From an uncultured Eubacteriales bacterium (GTDB lineage: Bacteria > Bacillota > Clostridia > Christensenellales > Aristaeellaceae), in contig URJB01000035.1 in the NCBI GenBank assembly GCA_900548145.1, positions 1 through 22,126 on the forward strand: a DNA stretch of 22,126 nt. Reading direction: 5' to 3'. Below the pieces are notes generated by a model, which was not told the DNA's origin, did not search any database, and saw only the letters and a program-made list of their open reading frames with translations. Below are positions 6,665 to 15,769 of this stretch, in pieces (within the stretch, counting starts at the first letter, position 1; the number at the start of each line of letters is the position of its first letter). Both the position numbers and the translations under genes were made by a program.

Positions 6665-9060
6665 TCAATGCCTCCCGGTAAGGATCGTAAGCGATAGGGC
6701 CGCACCTGCAGCCGGCCGTTTTCCACAAAGAGGGTCACGTCGCCGCTCTGGTCGGTGCGCAGTACGGGAATGTTCTGCGCGGCCAAACGTTCCAGCGTTT
6801 CCGCGCCCGGCAGGGAACGGCTGGTCGAGCTGCAGCTGATGAGGGCCAGCTTGGGGCTGACAAAAGCGAGAAATTCCTCACCGCTGGAATCCCGGCTGCC
6901 GTGATGAGCCACTTTCAGCACGTCGCAGGGCGCGGCGGCGTAGCGCTCGTAGGAACCGGTCAGGTCGCTGGTGTTGAGGATGACCGCGCCGTCCAGATCG
7001 ATGCGGAGCACCAGCGGCAGATCGTTGGCGTTCTGGCCCCGACGGCAGTCCCGGTCAGGCCATTTCACCTGAATGGCGGTCTTATTGTAGCGCAGCTCGT
7101 CGCCCCGCGCAAGGGACGTAATGGGAATGCCGCGTTCCCGGGCCAGCGCCAGAATGGCCAGCGAGCGCTCGTCCAGCCGCTGCTCCTCCGCGTTCCACGG
7201 CACATAGATTTGGCGAATCTGAATGCCCGCGTCCAGAATTTCGCTTAGCCCTCCGGCGTGATCCAGATGCAGGTGGGTCAGATACAGTGCGTCCAGATCG
7301 CGCCCTTCGGCCAGCAGATAGTCGATCACGGCGGAACCGTCCGAAGCGATGTCGATCCCGACAGTCTTGTCCCCGTCAAAAAGCAGCGCCGCGTCGGCCT
7401 GTCCGACGGACAGCTGAACATAGCGGGTCTCAGGGGGACGGGTCAGCCGTGTGCCGCCTACGGCAATCAGCACAGTCAACAAAATTGCCGCACAGCGGGA
7501 AAGCGGCTTCAGCCACACTCGAGGGGAAAGGAAGATCAGCAGAAGCGGTGCAGCCATCAGCCAGATGGCCGACGGCTCCGCTACACGGACAGACGCATAG
7601 GGCAGCTGGGAGAGCAGGGAAACCATGCCGGTAAAGCCCTTCGTCAGCAGAGCGGCGGCAAAGCCTACGGCAGTGCCCAGCCCGGGGATCCACGAGCAAA
7701 GCAGCGTGACGGCATAGAGGGGCACCAGCAGCCCGATCAATGGCAGCAGCAGGACGTTGACCGCTACGCCGTACAGGGGCAGCTGATGAAAATATAGCGC
7801 TGTGGGCAGCAGTACGCCCAACTGCGCCGCCAGCGAGACGCACAGTCCCCGCTTGGCCTGATGGGCCAGATGGGACAGCCGGGCGCGCAGCTTTTGCCCG
7901 CGAAAACGTCCGTGGGCTTCCGGCCAGCGGCGTTCCACCCAGCGCTGCCAACCGGGGGCCAGCAGGAGGATCGCGCCCATGGCGGAAAAAGAGAGAACGA
8001 ACCCGGCGGAGTTTGCGTCCAGCGGCCGGAGCAGCAGCACCACGATCATGGCCGTGCCCAGCAGAGACAGGGACTCCGGCTTTCGATTCCAGCCCTGCGC
8101 CAGAAGCCCCAGCAGGAACATGACCGACGCACGAAGACTGGCGGCGGAAAAGCCGGTCAGCCAGCTATAAGCCAACAGGAACAGGGCCAGCAGCACAAAC
8201 CGGGCTTTTCTTCCCGCCCGGAAACGGCGGAGGAGCGGCAGCAGCGCCGCCGCCAGAATGCCCACGTGCAGGCCGGACACCGCCGTGATGTGGGCGATGC
8301 CCAGCGTCCGAAAGGCGGCGGTCTCATCTTCGCTCATGGCTTCCTTGTGGTTAAAGAGCATCGCGGAAGCAACGCCCGCTTCCTCGCCCATGACCCGGGT
8401 CAGGGCAGCGTTCAGGCTGCGCCGCACCCGCTCCGCCGCATCCTGCGGACGGGCGCTCTCCGGGGTGTTTCGTACCTCCACGCCCTTGGAAATGGCAATG
8501 CCGAAGGGCATGCCGTTTTTCAGCATCCATTGGCGGAAGTCGAACCGGGGAGCGCCGCTTTTGCCGTCGGGCTGGTAGACCCGCCCCTCAAAGCGCAGCT
8601 CCGCTCCGTCGTACAGCTCCGGCGGCTCCTCTCCCTCGTAATATAAAGAACAGTAGGCCCGGCCGGAAACGCTTTCGCCGTCCAGCCGAATATCCGTCAG
8701 GGTAAAGGTCAGGCGTTCGTCCGAACGCTGCTTTGGTTCGCCGTAAACGAACCCGGTGATCTCTCCATACGTTCCCGGCGAAGGCGCGGCGGGCGTCAGA
8801 CGGGGCGTCGTCCACAGCAGCCCCAGCGCCGCCACGCACAGCATGGCTCCGGCGAAGCCCTTTCGCCCGCCAAAGCGCGCAAGCAAAAACAGCCCCACGC
8901 CCGCCAAAGCCAGCGCCCACGGCCATGCGCCCGGCTGGAAAAGCGGCGCGGCAAAGCAGCCCGCCCAGAAGGACGGGCCCAGCGCCAGCATCCAGCGGTT
9001 GCGTTCCATGGGCGTGATGCCAAACGACCTCATGGGGTCAGCTTTTGCACTTGATTTCAT
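6661..9060 (-). CDS. comEC: ComEC/Rec2 DNA-uptake channel with metallo-beta-lactamase domain
   Basis: A 799-residue membrane protein that would move single-stranded DNA across the membrane during natural transformation. Two or more N-terminal hydrophobic helices (about 25-85) come first, then an OB-like DUF4131 region (95-200). The competence domain carries the hallmark HITAVSGLHVG (257-267) and many membrane segments up to about 535. A C-terminal metallo-beta-lactamase-fold domain has THLHLDH (595-601) and VAHHGS (717-722), so the metal site looks intact. The start at 9060 has no good ribosome site, but it is only 7 bases from the ispF stop, so coupling is likely; Met10 and Met18 are possible alternatives. 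ComEA and the type IV pilus genes are not in the window, so competence cannot be claimed. Confidence 0.93.
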   Translation of the reverse strand: MKSSAKADPMRSFGITPMERNRWMLALGPSFWAGCFAAPLFQPGAWPWALALAGVGLFLLARFGGRKGFAGAMLCVAALGLLWTTPRLTPAAPSPGTYGEITGFVYGEPKQRSDERLTFTLTDIRLDGESVSGRAYCSLYYEGEEPPELYDGAELRFEGRVYQPDGKSGAPRFDFRQWMLKNGMPFGIAISKGVEVRNTPESARPQDAAERVRRSLNAALTRVMGEEAGVASAMLFNHKEAMSEDETAAFRTLGIAHITAVSGLHVGILAAALLPLLRRFRAGRKARFVLLALFLLAYSWLTGFSAASLRASVMFLLGLLAQGWNRKPESLSLLGTAMIVVLLLRPLDANSAGFVLSFSAMGAILLLAPGWQRWVERRWPEAHGRFRGQKLRARLSHLAHQAKRGLCVSLAAQLGVLLPTALYFHQLPLYGVAVNVLLLPLIGLLVPLYAVTLLCSWIPGLGTAVGFAAALLTKGFTGMVSLLSQLPYASVRVAEPSAIWLMAAPLLLIFLSPRVWLKPLSRCAAILLTVLIAVGGTRLTRPPETRYVQLSVGQADAALLFDGDKTVGIDIASDGSAVIDYLLAEGRDLDALYLTHLHLDHAGGLSEILDAGIQIRQIYVPWNAEEQRLDERSLAILALARERGIPITSLARGDELRYNKTAIQVKWPDRDCRRGQNANDLPLVLRIDLDGAVILNTSDLTGSYERYAAAPCDVLKVAHHGSRDSSGEEFLAFVSPKLALISCSSTSRSLPGAETLERLAAQNIPVLRTDQSGDVTLFVENGRLQVRPYRLRSLPGGIE

Positions 9061-9067
9061 TGGAAAT

Positions 9068-9544
9068 TCAGATGGATTCGATCAGGCACACGGCGTGGGC
9101 CGTCATGCCCTTTTCTTCGCCCTCAAAGCCCATGCCTTCGGAGGTGGTGGCCTTCACGCTGACCTGCGATACGTCCACGCCCATGTGCCGGGCCAGATGG
9201 ACCCGCATCTGGTCGATATAGGGCCGCAGCTTGGGCTTTTGCGCCACGATGGTCACGTCCGCGTTGACGGGACGGTAGCCCGCCTCGCCCAACGCCTCCA
9301 TCACCCGATCCAGCAGCATGAGGGAGTCCGCTCCCCGGTAGCGCTCGTCCGTATCGGGAAAGAGCTTGCCGATGTCGCCCAGCGCCGCCGCGCCCAGCAG
9401 CGCGTCCATCAGAGCGTGAGCCGCCACGTCCGCGTCGCTGTGTCCCAGCAGCCCCAGCGTGTGGGGGATCTCTACCCCGCAGAGGATCAATTTTCGGCCT
9501 TCCACCAGCCGGTGTACGTCCATGCCATGCCCGATGCGGATCAT
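9068..9544 (-). CDS. ispF: 2-C-methyl-D-erythritol 2,4-cyclodiphosphate synthase
   Basis: A 158-residue enzyme of the non-mevalonate (MEP) isoprenoid route. It converts CDP-ME 2-phosphate to the cyclic diphosphate and releases CMP. Zinc ligands are visible as D9-V-H11 and H43 in the stretch GHSDADVAAH. The conserved KATTSEGMGF (131-140) supplies substrate contacts. Length and order match the family throughout. The start overlaps the ispD stop by ATGA (9541-9544). IspD makes the substrate of the kinase step just before IspF, so the pair is functionally linked; ispE is not here. Confidence 0.95.
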   Translation of the reverse strand: MIRIGHGMDVHRLVEGRKLILCGVEIPHTLGLLGHSDADVAAHALMDALLGAAALGDIGKLFPDTDERYRGADSLMLLDRVMEALGEAGYRPVNADVTIVAQKPKLRPYIDQMRVHLARHMGVDVSQVSVKATTSEGMGFEGEEKGMTAHAVCLIESI

Positions 9545-10242
9545 GCCAGCGCCTCCTTTTCCCGGCGAAGGGTCAGAATGGCCTCGCCGAAGGCCATGTC
9601 CGCCGGGGTGGTCAGTTTCAGGTTTTCTTTGTCCCCCAGCGTCAGGTAGACGGGCAGACCGGCGTGTTCCAGCAGGGCAGCGTCGTCGGTGCCCAGAAAG
9701 CCGTCCTGCTCCGCCAATTTGTGGGCACGGCGAAGCAGCGGCAGCTGAAAGGCCTGCGGGGTCTGCATGGCCCGCAGCTCGTCCCGGTTCAGGGTCTCCA
9801 GCGCCCGCCCGTCATCGCCTGCCCGCTTGATGGTGTCCGTCACGGGAATGGCCGCCACGCCGGAGCCACGCTCCACAGCGGACTGCAGCGCCCGCCGGAT
9901 CACGTCCTCCGTCACCAGCGCCCGGGCTCCATCGTGGATCATCACAATGTCCGTGTCGTCCGGCAGCGCGTCCAGCCCATGGCGGACGGACTCCTGCCGG
10001 GTGCTGCCGCCTGGCACGACCTTCTTCACGAAGGAATCCAGCCCGTAGCGGCGCAGAAGGGCGGTCATTTCGTCCTGTTCCTCCGGTCGGGCCACCACGA
10101 CGGCCTCCGCGCAAAGGCCGGTAAAGGGAGCTGCTGCCCGCACGATAGCGGGAACGCCCCGCAGCGGCAGAAAAATTTTATTCTGCTTCGCGCCCATGCG
10201 GGAGCCGCTGCCCCCGCCCAAGATCACGGCGCAGACCTTCAT
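9541..10242 (-). CDS. ispD: 2-C-methyl-D-erythritol 4-phosphate cytidylyltransferase
   Basis: A 233-residue nucleotidyltransferase that joins MEP to CTP, giving CDP-ME. It has the family's N-terminal CTP-binding loop GGGSGSRMG (9-17) with K22, then PGGSTRQESV (77-86), HDGAR (103-107), TPQAF (161-165), TDDA (185-188) and the end motif DKENLKLTTP (204-213). All the expected catalytic residues I can place are present. The start overlaps the rqcP stop by ATGA (10239-10242), and its stop overlaps the ispF start. The three small genes are probably translated as a coupled set. Confidence 0.95.
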   Translation of the reverse strand: MKVCAVILGGGSGSRMGAKQNKIFLPLRGVPAIVRAAAPFTGLCAEAVVVARPEEQDEMTALLRRYGLDSFVKKVVPGGSTRQESVRHGLDALPDDTDIVMIHDGARALVTEDVIRRALQSAVERGSGVAAIPVTDTIKRAGDDGRALETLNRDELRAMQTPQAFQLPLLRRAHKLAEQDGFLGTDDAALLEHAGLPVYLTLGDKENLKLTTPADMAFGEAILTLRREKEALA

Positions 10243-10520
10243 TCGCCCACGCTCCGTTCGGCTTTGGTCTGCGCGTCCTCTTCCAGCACCTGATACATAT
10301 CCTGCGCGTTTTCCTTGCGGACGGTCTCCTTAACGCTCAGGATCTTATACTTGCCTACCCGGTTGCCGAAGCGAATTTCCAGCTCGTCCCCCTCCTTCAC
10401 GTCGGCGGCGGGCTTGGCTACCTTGCCGTTGATGCTGACGCGACCGCCGGAGCAGGCCTCGTTGGCCACCGTGCGCCGCTTGATGATGCGGGATACCTTC
10501 AAAAATTTATCCAGTCTCAT
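10239..10520 (-). CDS. rqcP: S4-domain RNA-binding protein, RqcP/YabO-like
   Basis: A 93-residue S4-domain protein. The start MRLDKFLKVSRIIKRRT, the core GRVSINGKVAKPAADV and the ending MYQVLEED closely match the RqcP (YabO) family. RqcP helps the ribosome-quality-control factor RqcH add alanine tails on stalled 50S subunits (known from Bacillus subtilis). The ATG at 10520 gives the normal family length (about 86-93); a longer open frame runs upstream but has no S4 homology there. AAAGGA lies about 10 bases upstream. It is the first gene of the minus-strand cluster. Only 35 bases separate it from the upstream terminator and I found no clear promoter, so it may depend on read-through from the surface-protein gene. 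Confidence 0.9.
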   Translation of the reverse strand: MRLDKFLKVSRIIKRRTVANEACSGGRVSINGKVAKPAADVKEGDELEIRFGNRVGKYKILSVKETVRKENAQDMYQVLEEDAQTKAERSVGE

Positions 10521-10555
10521 AATGCTTGTATCCTTTCTTTGGCTGAATGACTGCG

Positions 10556-10584
10556 AAAAGGCGCAGAGCCAATGCCCTGCGCCT
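10556..10584 (-). terminator. Rho-independent terminator after the giant surface-protein gene
   Basis: Stem AGGCGCAG (10559-10566) with CTGCGCCT (10577-10584) and a 10-base loop, followed on the minus strand by a short TTTT run. The short U tract suggests partial termination, which would let some transcription pass into rqcP. Confidence 0.6.
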
Positions 10585-10642
10585 ATTATGTTCGTCCCGA
10601 AAAGCCGGTTTTCCTTCTGGACGACGGTTTGTTCAGCCGAAA

Positions 10643-13600
10643 TCAGGCCTTCTTCCTGCGGCACAGCAGCCAACCGGCGGCGCACACCAGCAGAAGCAGC
10701 GCCCACAGTACGGGCTGAGCCGAGTCGCCGGTGGTGGGCGGCAGACTGAACACGGCCAGCGAAGCGGCCTCGGAGGTCAGAGAGCATCCATCCTGATCCT
10801 GCACGATGCAGCGGAACAGAGCGCCATTGTCCTTCGCCTGAACGGCGGCAATGCGGTACTCGGCCTGAGTGGCTCCGGGGATGTCCGTCCATTTGCCGTT
10901 GGGGTCCATCCGCTGCCAGCGGTAGGCGTAGGGCTGCCTGCCCCCGGCCAGCGCCACGCTGAACAGGGCTTCTTCCCCTTCCGTCCGGGACAGGGATTCG
11001 GGCTGCTTCAGGAAGCGCAGCTCGTTGCCCAGCGACACGGTGCGCTCGTTATCAAAGTCTGAAAACTCGTTGCCCTCCTCGTTGTCGGTCAGCAGGAAGG
11101 TCACGTCGCCGCTGTCCTTTCCGGCCAGCAGCAATTCGGCGGGCAAGTCCAGCGTATAGCCGAAGTCCCGGTCGATGGCCCGCATGAAGGTGTGACTGAA
11201 GACGATTTTGCCGTCCATCGTGGCGGTCAGGGTCGGCGCGATGGTGCTGTCCGTCTGGGAGCGCCCCACGATGCTGACCCGCACATATTCCTCGCCGTCC
11301 GCATCCACATAGGGCTGGCAGTCCAGCATCAGGTCGCCCTGCCCCACACCGATCTCCTTCGAGGTGTCTTCGGGCAGCGTATTGGCCCGGCCAACGCCGA
11401 TCTGGCCGGGCGCGTTGGTCACGGCATAGCCGGTCACTTCGCCCGTGGGCTGGGCGCAGACCTCGTACAAGGCCGTGTTTTCCGCTGCGTTGGCCTGCGT
11501 AACGGCGCTTCCCTGCACCAGCTTGGCATACTGGGTCATGGCGTAGACGGCTTCCAGCTCGGCGGTCAGGGAGACGGTTCCGTCCCAATCGTCGGGAATT
11601 TCGATGGCTGCTTCGTAGGTATGAACGCCGCCGGGCATCAGAAGGTCGGTATGGAGCGCTTCCTCTACCATCTGACCGTTGTCGCCGGTGGTGGTCACCA
11701 GCCAGCGGTCTCCGTTCATATCGTCATAGACGTTTTCCAGCCGGGTGACGGAATAGCCGGGGCCGTTGGAGGCAAACAGGCTGTTCACGCTGTTCTGGGG
11801 ATTCTGGCAGTCCACCAGAACCTGCTGAACGATCTTGCTGCCCTGCTTGATGGTGACGCCGAAGCGGGAGATGGGCAGGTTGCCCTTGTTTTCCACGGAG
11901 AAGAGCAGCCCGGCGCTTTCGCCGGCGGTCACACAGGGGTCGCTGGAAGCCACGCCAGTAAGCTCGGCGGCGATCTTCAGCTCGAACTCAAAGCGGATCA
12001 GCCGGCGGCTGTTCACGGCGGATTCATTCAGCGTTTGGGCCTGTTCCAGATCGGTGGTGTAATAGCCGGTGCCGTCCGGCAGCAGGTGAATGCTGGCCGG
12101 GTAGTGGGACAGCTCCACCAGCGTAAAGGGCGCGCTCATGGTGTTGGTCTCCCGGTCGAAGCGCACGCACTTGACGCGGTAGCGTTCTTCCTGCTCGGCG
12201 TTGTCGGGGTCGGGGGCGATGCTCTCCGTCCAGTACAGGTAGTGAATGCCGTACCGGGAGCCGTCGTTCACGTGGGCGGTCTGGAAACGCTGGGCGTACA
12301 GGCACACGTCGTAATCCCGCACGGTAAATTCCTTGTTTCCCTGACGGGTCGCGCCCATCAGCCGGTAGCACTCCGAGCCGTCCTCCGCGAAGCCTTCCTT
12401 CAGGTAGAAAACGAACTCCCGCGCATCGTTCACGGCATATTCCACCATGTTTTCCATGAAGACCACGTGGTCGTCCAGTGCCCGTTTGGTCTTGTTCAGA
12501 TGGACGGAAAGCTGCTGCTTCTCGTTCAGCCAGTAGTAGCAGGAAAGGCTGGGGTTGGAGCCATTGGAGCCGGTAATATAATCGCCGGTGAAGGTGGCGT
12601 TGGTGGGGTTGGCGGGGGTCATCCGGCGCACACCCTGCACGTTTTCGATGCCGTCGGGCACGGGGTCGATCGTGACCTGATAAGCGGTGCTGGTCTGGTC
12701 CAGATCCACGGAATGGACGGCCGTGATCTCGCCGCTCTTGATGTCCTCCCGGGCGCAGGAAGCGTTCAGGAACCAGACAGGCTCGACAGCTGCGGTGGCA
12801 CTGTTGTGCCGGACAAAGTACACGATCGGGGAGGACAGATACCGCGCGGCGTTCGGCGTTTCCGTTACGTGGGGCGCGTATTTTTTCATCGCCAGCGAGC
12901 CGTTCTGAAGCTGCAGCACCGCCAGCGTCATGGTACTCTTGGAGGGGTGATCCTGTCCCTCGGTGAACACGCCGCTGAGGACGTTTACCGCCACCATATC
13001 CTGATGGCTTCGGACGGCGAAGGCGTAATCGGACGCGGTGCCCGACGGGCCTCGCTGGGCGTCGCCGCCTATGGAGGGGTAAATTTCGCCGTGCCGCGAG
13101 GAATCGTCCAGATTATACCAGATCAGCTTGGCCTGACGGCCCGTCGCCTGACCCGTGGGGGTGATCCACAGGCCAAAGGTGGCCTTTTCGGAGCCGGACT
13201 GCAGGGTGACGTACTGAATTTCCTGCGCCAGCGCGTCCGTCTGTTTGAACAGCTGCTCCTCCGACGTGGGGAACACGCCGGTTTTTCCCGTGCCTGCCGG
13301 GGGAAGCTGTTTCTTTTCGGGAATGTTGACCCCGGCGGAAAGGGCGGTAAGCGAAACCTCGCCGTTTTCCGCTCCGTTCGCCGCGTTCAGGGCGCTTGTT
13401 CCATTAGAGGAAGAGCTCCAACTGCCCTTCCAGAGCGTCCTTTTCAATTTGAGCAGGATCATCTGCGCTGTAACCTCCAGCCCGAAGCCCAGGGTAACGG
13501 ACGCGCCGCTGCTCTTGCCCAGCCGCAAAAGCGGCTTGATGTTGCCGTAGAAACGGACGGCGAGGCTGAAAAAGTCCTTTACACCCACGCCGCCGCTGAC

Positions 13601-15580
13601 GCCCAGCTCCGCCAGAATGGCGATGGTCACGCCGGTGCCGAAGTCCAGCGCCATATTGGACATGCTGGGCCAGTCGGCGGTAAGGCCGATGCTGAACGCG
13701 GTGCCCAGCGAGAAGGTGAAGTCCATCGCGCAGAAGCAGGGAATGGCCCAGATCATGAAGGGATAGGTATAGCCGCCCTTGAAGGCCATCTGCACGCCGG
13801 CGTTGCCTTTCAGACCAACTTTTTCCTTCAGACCCTCGCTGGTCGTCACCTCGGTGATGCGCCCCTGCAGGGCGGCAAAGGGCGTGAGCATGGCCTTGAT
13901 GTTACCGAGGAATTTGGCGGGCTTGCTGGCACCCTGATTCTGATACACCTGATTGTTGACCGCGTTCGCGTCCCGCTCGCCCTCCCGGGCCGCTTCGTCC
14001 ATGCGTTCGGTCTTGTCTTTCAGACTTTCCTGCTTCCAGCTCAGTTCTTCGCTTTCGAAGGTCTTGCCGTAGGCGTACTGGATGTAGCCGCTGGGATCGA
14101 TGACCATCTGAGACTGGATGAACGGCAGACTCAAATTCATCTGCAGGTCGCCTACGAAGGGCGTGTCCGCCGGGAACTGGAAGCTGAGCCCGCCGGGGGT
14201 AAAGCTGATGAACTGATCGTTGTTGAATACCGGCTCTTCCACGTAGGCCTTTTCGATCTTCAACTGGGTCTGGAAGGTACGGTTGTAGCTCTTGGAGGGA
14301 ATCTCCGCCCGGATGGAAACGGTGGAGCCGGGGGCGATCAGGCGGCAGTATTCGCCCGTAAAGGTGACGGCCTCGCCAGTGGTGAGTTTGCGGCTTTCTT
14401 CCGTTTCTTTCAGGCTGCCGTTTTCATCGTAGGTCTGGTAGACCAGATACAGGGTGCCCGTCAGCACCTGCTGACCGGGGTTTTCCAGCATCACGTCGAT
14501 GGTCTGCTGGGCGTCGTTTTTGGCGGTGTAATAGATGGTGTTCTGCTGCACCACGATGTCGCTGCCGTTATAGCAGGCCATGCGCAGGTAGGGAACGCCG
14601 GTGTATTTTTCCAGACGGACGATCTCCGCCTGCCCGCCCCGCAGAGTGAGACGGCGCATTTCCCGGGTGTTGTGCTGGCTGTGGGTGACGACCACGTCCA
14701 GCGTGACCCGCCGGTTCGACGTGGGAACGAAATCCGCCACCAGAAAGGAGGCCAGTCCGTTTTCCCCGGTGGTGACGGTCTTCAGGGAACGGGGATAGCC
14801 CGTCGCCTGTACGGAGACCTGCGCGTCTTTCAGCAGCTTGCCCTCGTGATCCCGGATGATGAACCCGAACTGCTTGGTGGACAGCGTGACCACGCTGAAA
14901 TCCACGCTGTTCCGCCCGTCGATATGGGCCTGTTCTTCGTTGGTCAGGGCTTCGGCCTCGGCCAGCAGCTTTTCCTCGGCCTGCTGGGTGATGGCGCCGT
15001 CCGGCGTGTCCGCGGCCTGCAGCACGTTAAGGAAGTTCAGCTCGTGGGAATCGACCGCTTCTTCGTACTGCTGATAGTAACGAACCACGGTGCCGATGAT
15101 GGTCTGCATTTCCGCCACATATTCCCGTACCTTGTCGGTCAGGCGGCGTTTTTCCCGCTGGGTCAGCTCGGCGTCCGCCTCCAGCTGGTGCAGGCTGTTG
15201 AACACGGTCAGCCGCCCTGTTTCCAGCCTATCCCGGTAATGATCCAGCTGATCCCGGAACTGGCGCAACAGGTCTTCGACCCCTTCCAGCGATTGGTTGC
15301 CCAGCAGCTCAGCCTTGTCCCGGATACGCATAAGCAGGCCGCCGACCTCATCGGAAAGCAGCCATTCCAGATATTGCTGAATTTGCAGGGCGTTCATGGA
15401 CGCAGAGGGGGTCATGCCTTTTTCCCAGCCCTGAATATCGCCCTCCATGGCGATCAGCTGCCGGGCCTGGGCGATCTCCTGCTGCGTCAGCGGGACATAC
15501 CCGTCGGCCAGCGCGGGCAGCTGCGCCAGCAGCAGAATCAAAGTTGTCAGTAGGCAAAGAAGACGTTGCGTTTTTTTCAT
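10643..15580 (-). CDS. Giant secreted, sortase-anchored surface protein of unknown function
   Basis: A 1645-residue exported protein. Signal peptide 1-25, probably cut after LPALA. Residues 30-215 are charged and helical, likely coiled coil. A Big/carboxypeptidase-regulatory-like beta domain lies at 230-325 (IIRDHEGKLLKDAQVSVQA), then more beta domains to about 500. Residues 590-720 alternate hydrophobic and small residues over many short strands, an unusual barrel-like pattern. A low-complexity Ser/Asn linker (720-775) leads to a beta-rich, possibly propeller-like region (775-1200), a CARDB-like domain (1200-1350) and an Ig-like domain (1523-1610). PPTTG (1614-1618), a hydrophobic helix (1621-1640) and the tail RRKKA form a wall-sorting signal. 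No catalytic motif was recognised. The start at 15580 is set by AGGAGG and the signal peptide. An adhesin or wall structural role is only a guess. Confidence 0.85.
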   Translation of the reverse strand: MKKTQRLLCLLTTLILLLAQLPALADGYVPLTQQEIAQARQLIAMEGDIQGWEKGMTPSASMNALQIQQYLEWLLSDEVGGLLMRIRDKAELLGNQSLEGVEDLLRQFRDQLDHYRDRLETGRLTVFNSLHQLEADAELTQREKRRLTDKVREYVAEMQTIIGTVVRYYQQYEEAVDSHELNFLNVLQAADTPDGAITQQAEEKLLAEAEALTNEEQAHIDGRNSVDFSVVTLSTKQFGFIIRDHEGKLLKDAQVSVQATGYPRSLKTVTTGENGLASFLVADFVPTSNRRVTLDVVVTHSQHNTREMRRLTLRGGQAEIVRLEKYTGVPYLRMACYNGSDIVVQQNTIYYTAKNDAQQTIDVMLENPGQQVLTGTLYLVYQTYDENGSLKETEESRKLTTGEAVTFTGEYCRLIAPGSTVSIRAEIPSKSYNRTFQTQLKIEKAYVEEPVFNNDQFISFTPGGLSFQFPADTPFVGDLQMNLSLPFIQSQMVIDPSGYIQYAYGKTFESEELSWKQESLKDKTERMDEAAREGERDANAVNNQVYQNQGASKPAKFLGNIKAMLTPFAALQGRITEVTTSEGLKEKVGLKGNAGVQMAFKGGYTYPFMIWAIPCFCAMDFTFSLGTAFSIGLTADWPSMSNMALDFGTGVTIAILAELGVSGGVGVKDFFSLAVRFYGNIKPLLRLGKSSGASVTLGFGLEVTAQMILLKLKRTLWKGSWSSSSNGTSALNAANGAENGEVSLTALSAGVNIPEKKQLPPAGTGKTGVFPTSEEQLFKQTDALAQEIQYVTLQSGSEKATFGLWITPTGQATGRQAKLIWYNLDDSSRHGEIYPSIGGDAQRGPSGTASDYAFAVRSHQDMVAVNVLSGVFTEGQDHPSKSTMTLAVLQLQNGSLAMKKYAPHVTETPNAARYLSSPIVYFVRHNSATAAVEPVWFLNASCAREDIKSGEITAVHSVDLDQTSTAYQVTIDPVPDGIENVQGVRRMTPANPTNATFTGDYITGSNGSNPSLSCYYWLNEKQQLSVHLNKTKRALDDHVVFMENMVEYAVNDAREFVFYLKEGFAEDGSECYRLMGATRQGNKEFTVRDYDVCLYAQRFQTAHVNDGSRYGIHYLYWTESIAPDPDNAEQEERYRVKCVRFDRETNTMSAPFTLVELSHYPASIHLLPDGTGYYTTDLEQAQTLNESAVNSRRLIRFEFELKIAAELTGVASSDPCVTAGESAGLLFSVENKGNLPISRFGVTIKQGSKIVQQVLVDCQNPQNSVNSLFASNGPGYSVTRLENVYDDMNGDRWLVTTTGDNGQMVEEALHTDLLMPGGVHTYEAAIEIPDDWDGTVSLTAELEAVYAMTQYAKLVQGSAVTQANAAENTALYEVCAQPTGEVTGYAVTNAPGQIGVGRANTLPEDTSKEIGVGQGDLMLDCQPYVDADGEEYVRVSIVGRSQTDSTIAPTLTATMDGKIVFSHTFMRAIDRDFGYTLDLPAELLLAGKDSGDVTFLLTDNEEGNEFSDFDNERTVSLGNELRFLKQPESLSRTEGEEALFSVALAGGRQPYAYRWQRMDPNGKWTDIPGATQAEYRIAAVQAKDNGALFRCIVQDQDGCSLTSEAASLAVFSLPPTTGDSAQPVLWALLLLVCAAGWLLCRRKKA

Positions 15581-15588
15581 CCGGGGTT

Positions 15589-15594
15589 CCTCCT
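15589..15594 (-). promoter_or_regulatory. Ribosome binding site that fixes the surface-protein start
   Basis: AGGAGG on the minus strand, 8 bases before the ATG at 15580. The open frame extends 29 codons further upstream, but only this start is followed by the signal peptide. Confidence 0.85.
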
Positions 15595-15657
15595 GTTCCT
15601 CTGCGGGGGAAAATTGTGAATCGACGCGACGGAAAGAAAGAGCTTTACGATAAAAAC

Positions 15658-15686
15658 AGTATATCAAAAAAGGAAAATCCCTGCAA
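15658..15686 (-). promoter_or_regulatory. Promoter of the giant surface-protein gene
   Basis: On the minus strand: TTGCAG (15686-15681), a 17-base spacer, and TATACT (15663-15658) preceded by TGA, an extended -10. This predicts a leader of about 70 bases. Confidence 0.65.
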
Positions 15687-15694
15687 GTCAGGGA
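15678..15694. promoter_or_regulatory. Palindrome over the -35 of the surface-protein promoter
   Basis: TCCCTG-CAAGT-CAGGGA is a perfect 6+5+6 dyad that covers the -35 hexamer. A repressor bound here would block the promoter. The XRE gene immediately upstream is an obvious candidate regulator, by inference only. Confidence 0.4.
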
Positions 15695-15731
15695 AAGAGG
15701 ACCGGCAAACGGTTTTCCCTTTTAAGGATAG

Positions 15732-15769
15732 AAAATAAGCGCCCTTTTGGGGAAAGAAGGCGCTTATTT
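15732..15769 (-). terminator. Terminator overlapping the stop of the first XRE gene
   Basis: A perfect 11-bp stem, AAATAAGCGCC (15733-15743) with GGCGCTTATTT (15759-15769) and a 15-base loop, is followed on the minus strand by TTCTATCC. The TAA stop codon of the XRE gene lies inside the stem. Confidence 0.75.

Noticed and set aside
10521..10892. N-terminal extension of the S4 protein
   Set aside because: It runs through a terminator hairpin into the surface gene, and the S4 family begins exactly at MRLDKFLK.
13277..13306. LPPAGTGKTG inside the surface protein as a sorting motif
   Set aside because: It lies in the middle of the protein (residues 759-768), with no hydrophobic segment or charged tail after it.
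11192..15553. A 1453-codon open frame on the plus strand, antisense to the giant surface gene
   Set aside because: It has no signal peptide, domain pattern or ribosome site. Its His/Val/Gly-rich text is typical of antisense reading in GC-rich codons, while the minus strand has a signal peptide, domains and a sorting signal.
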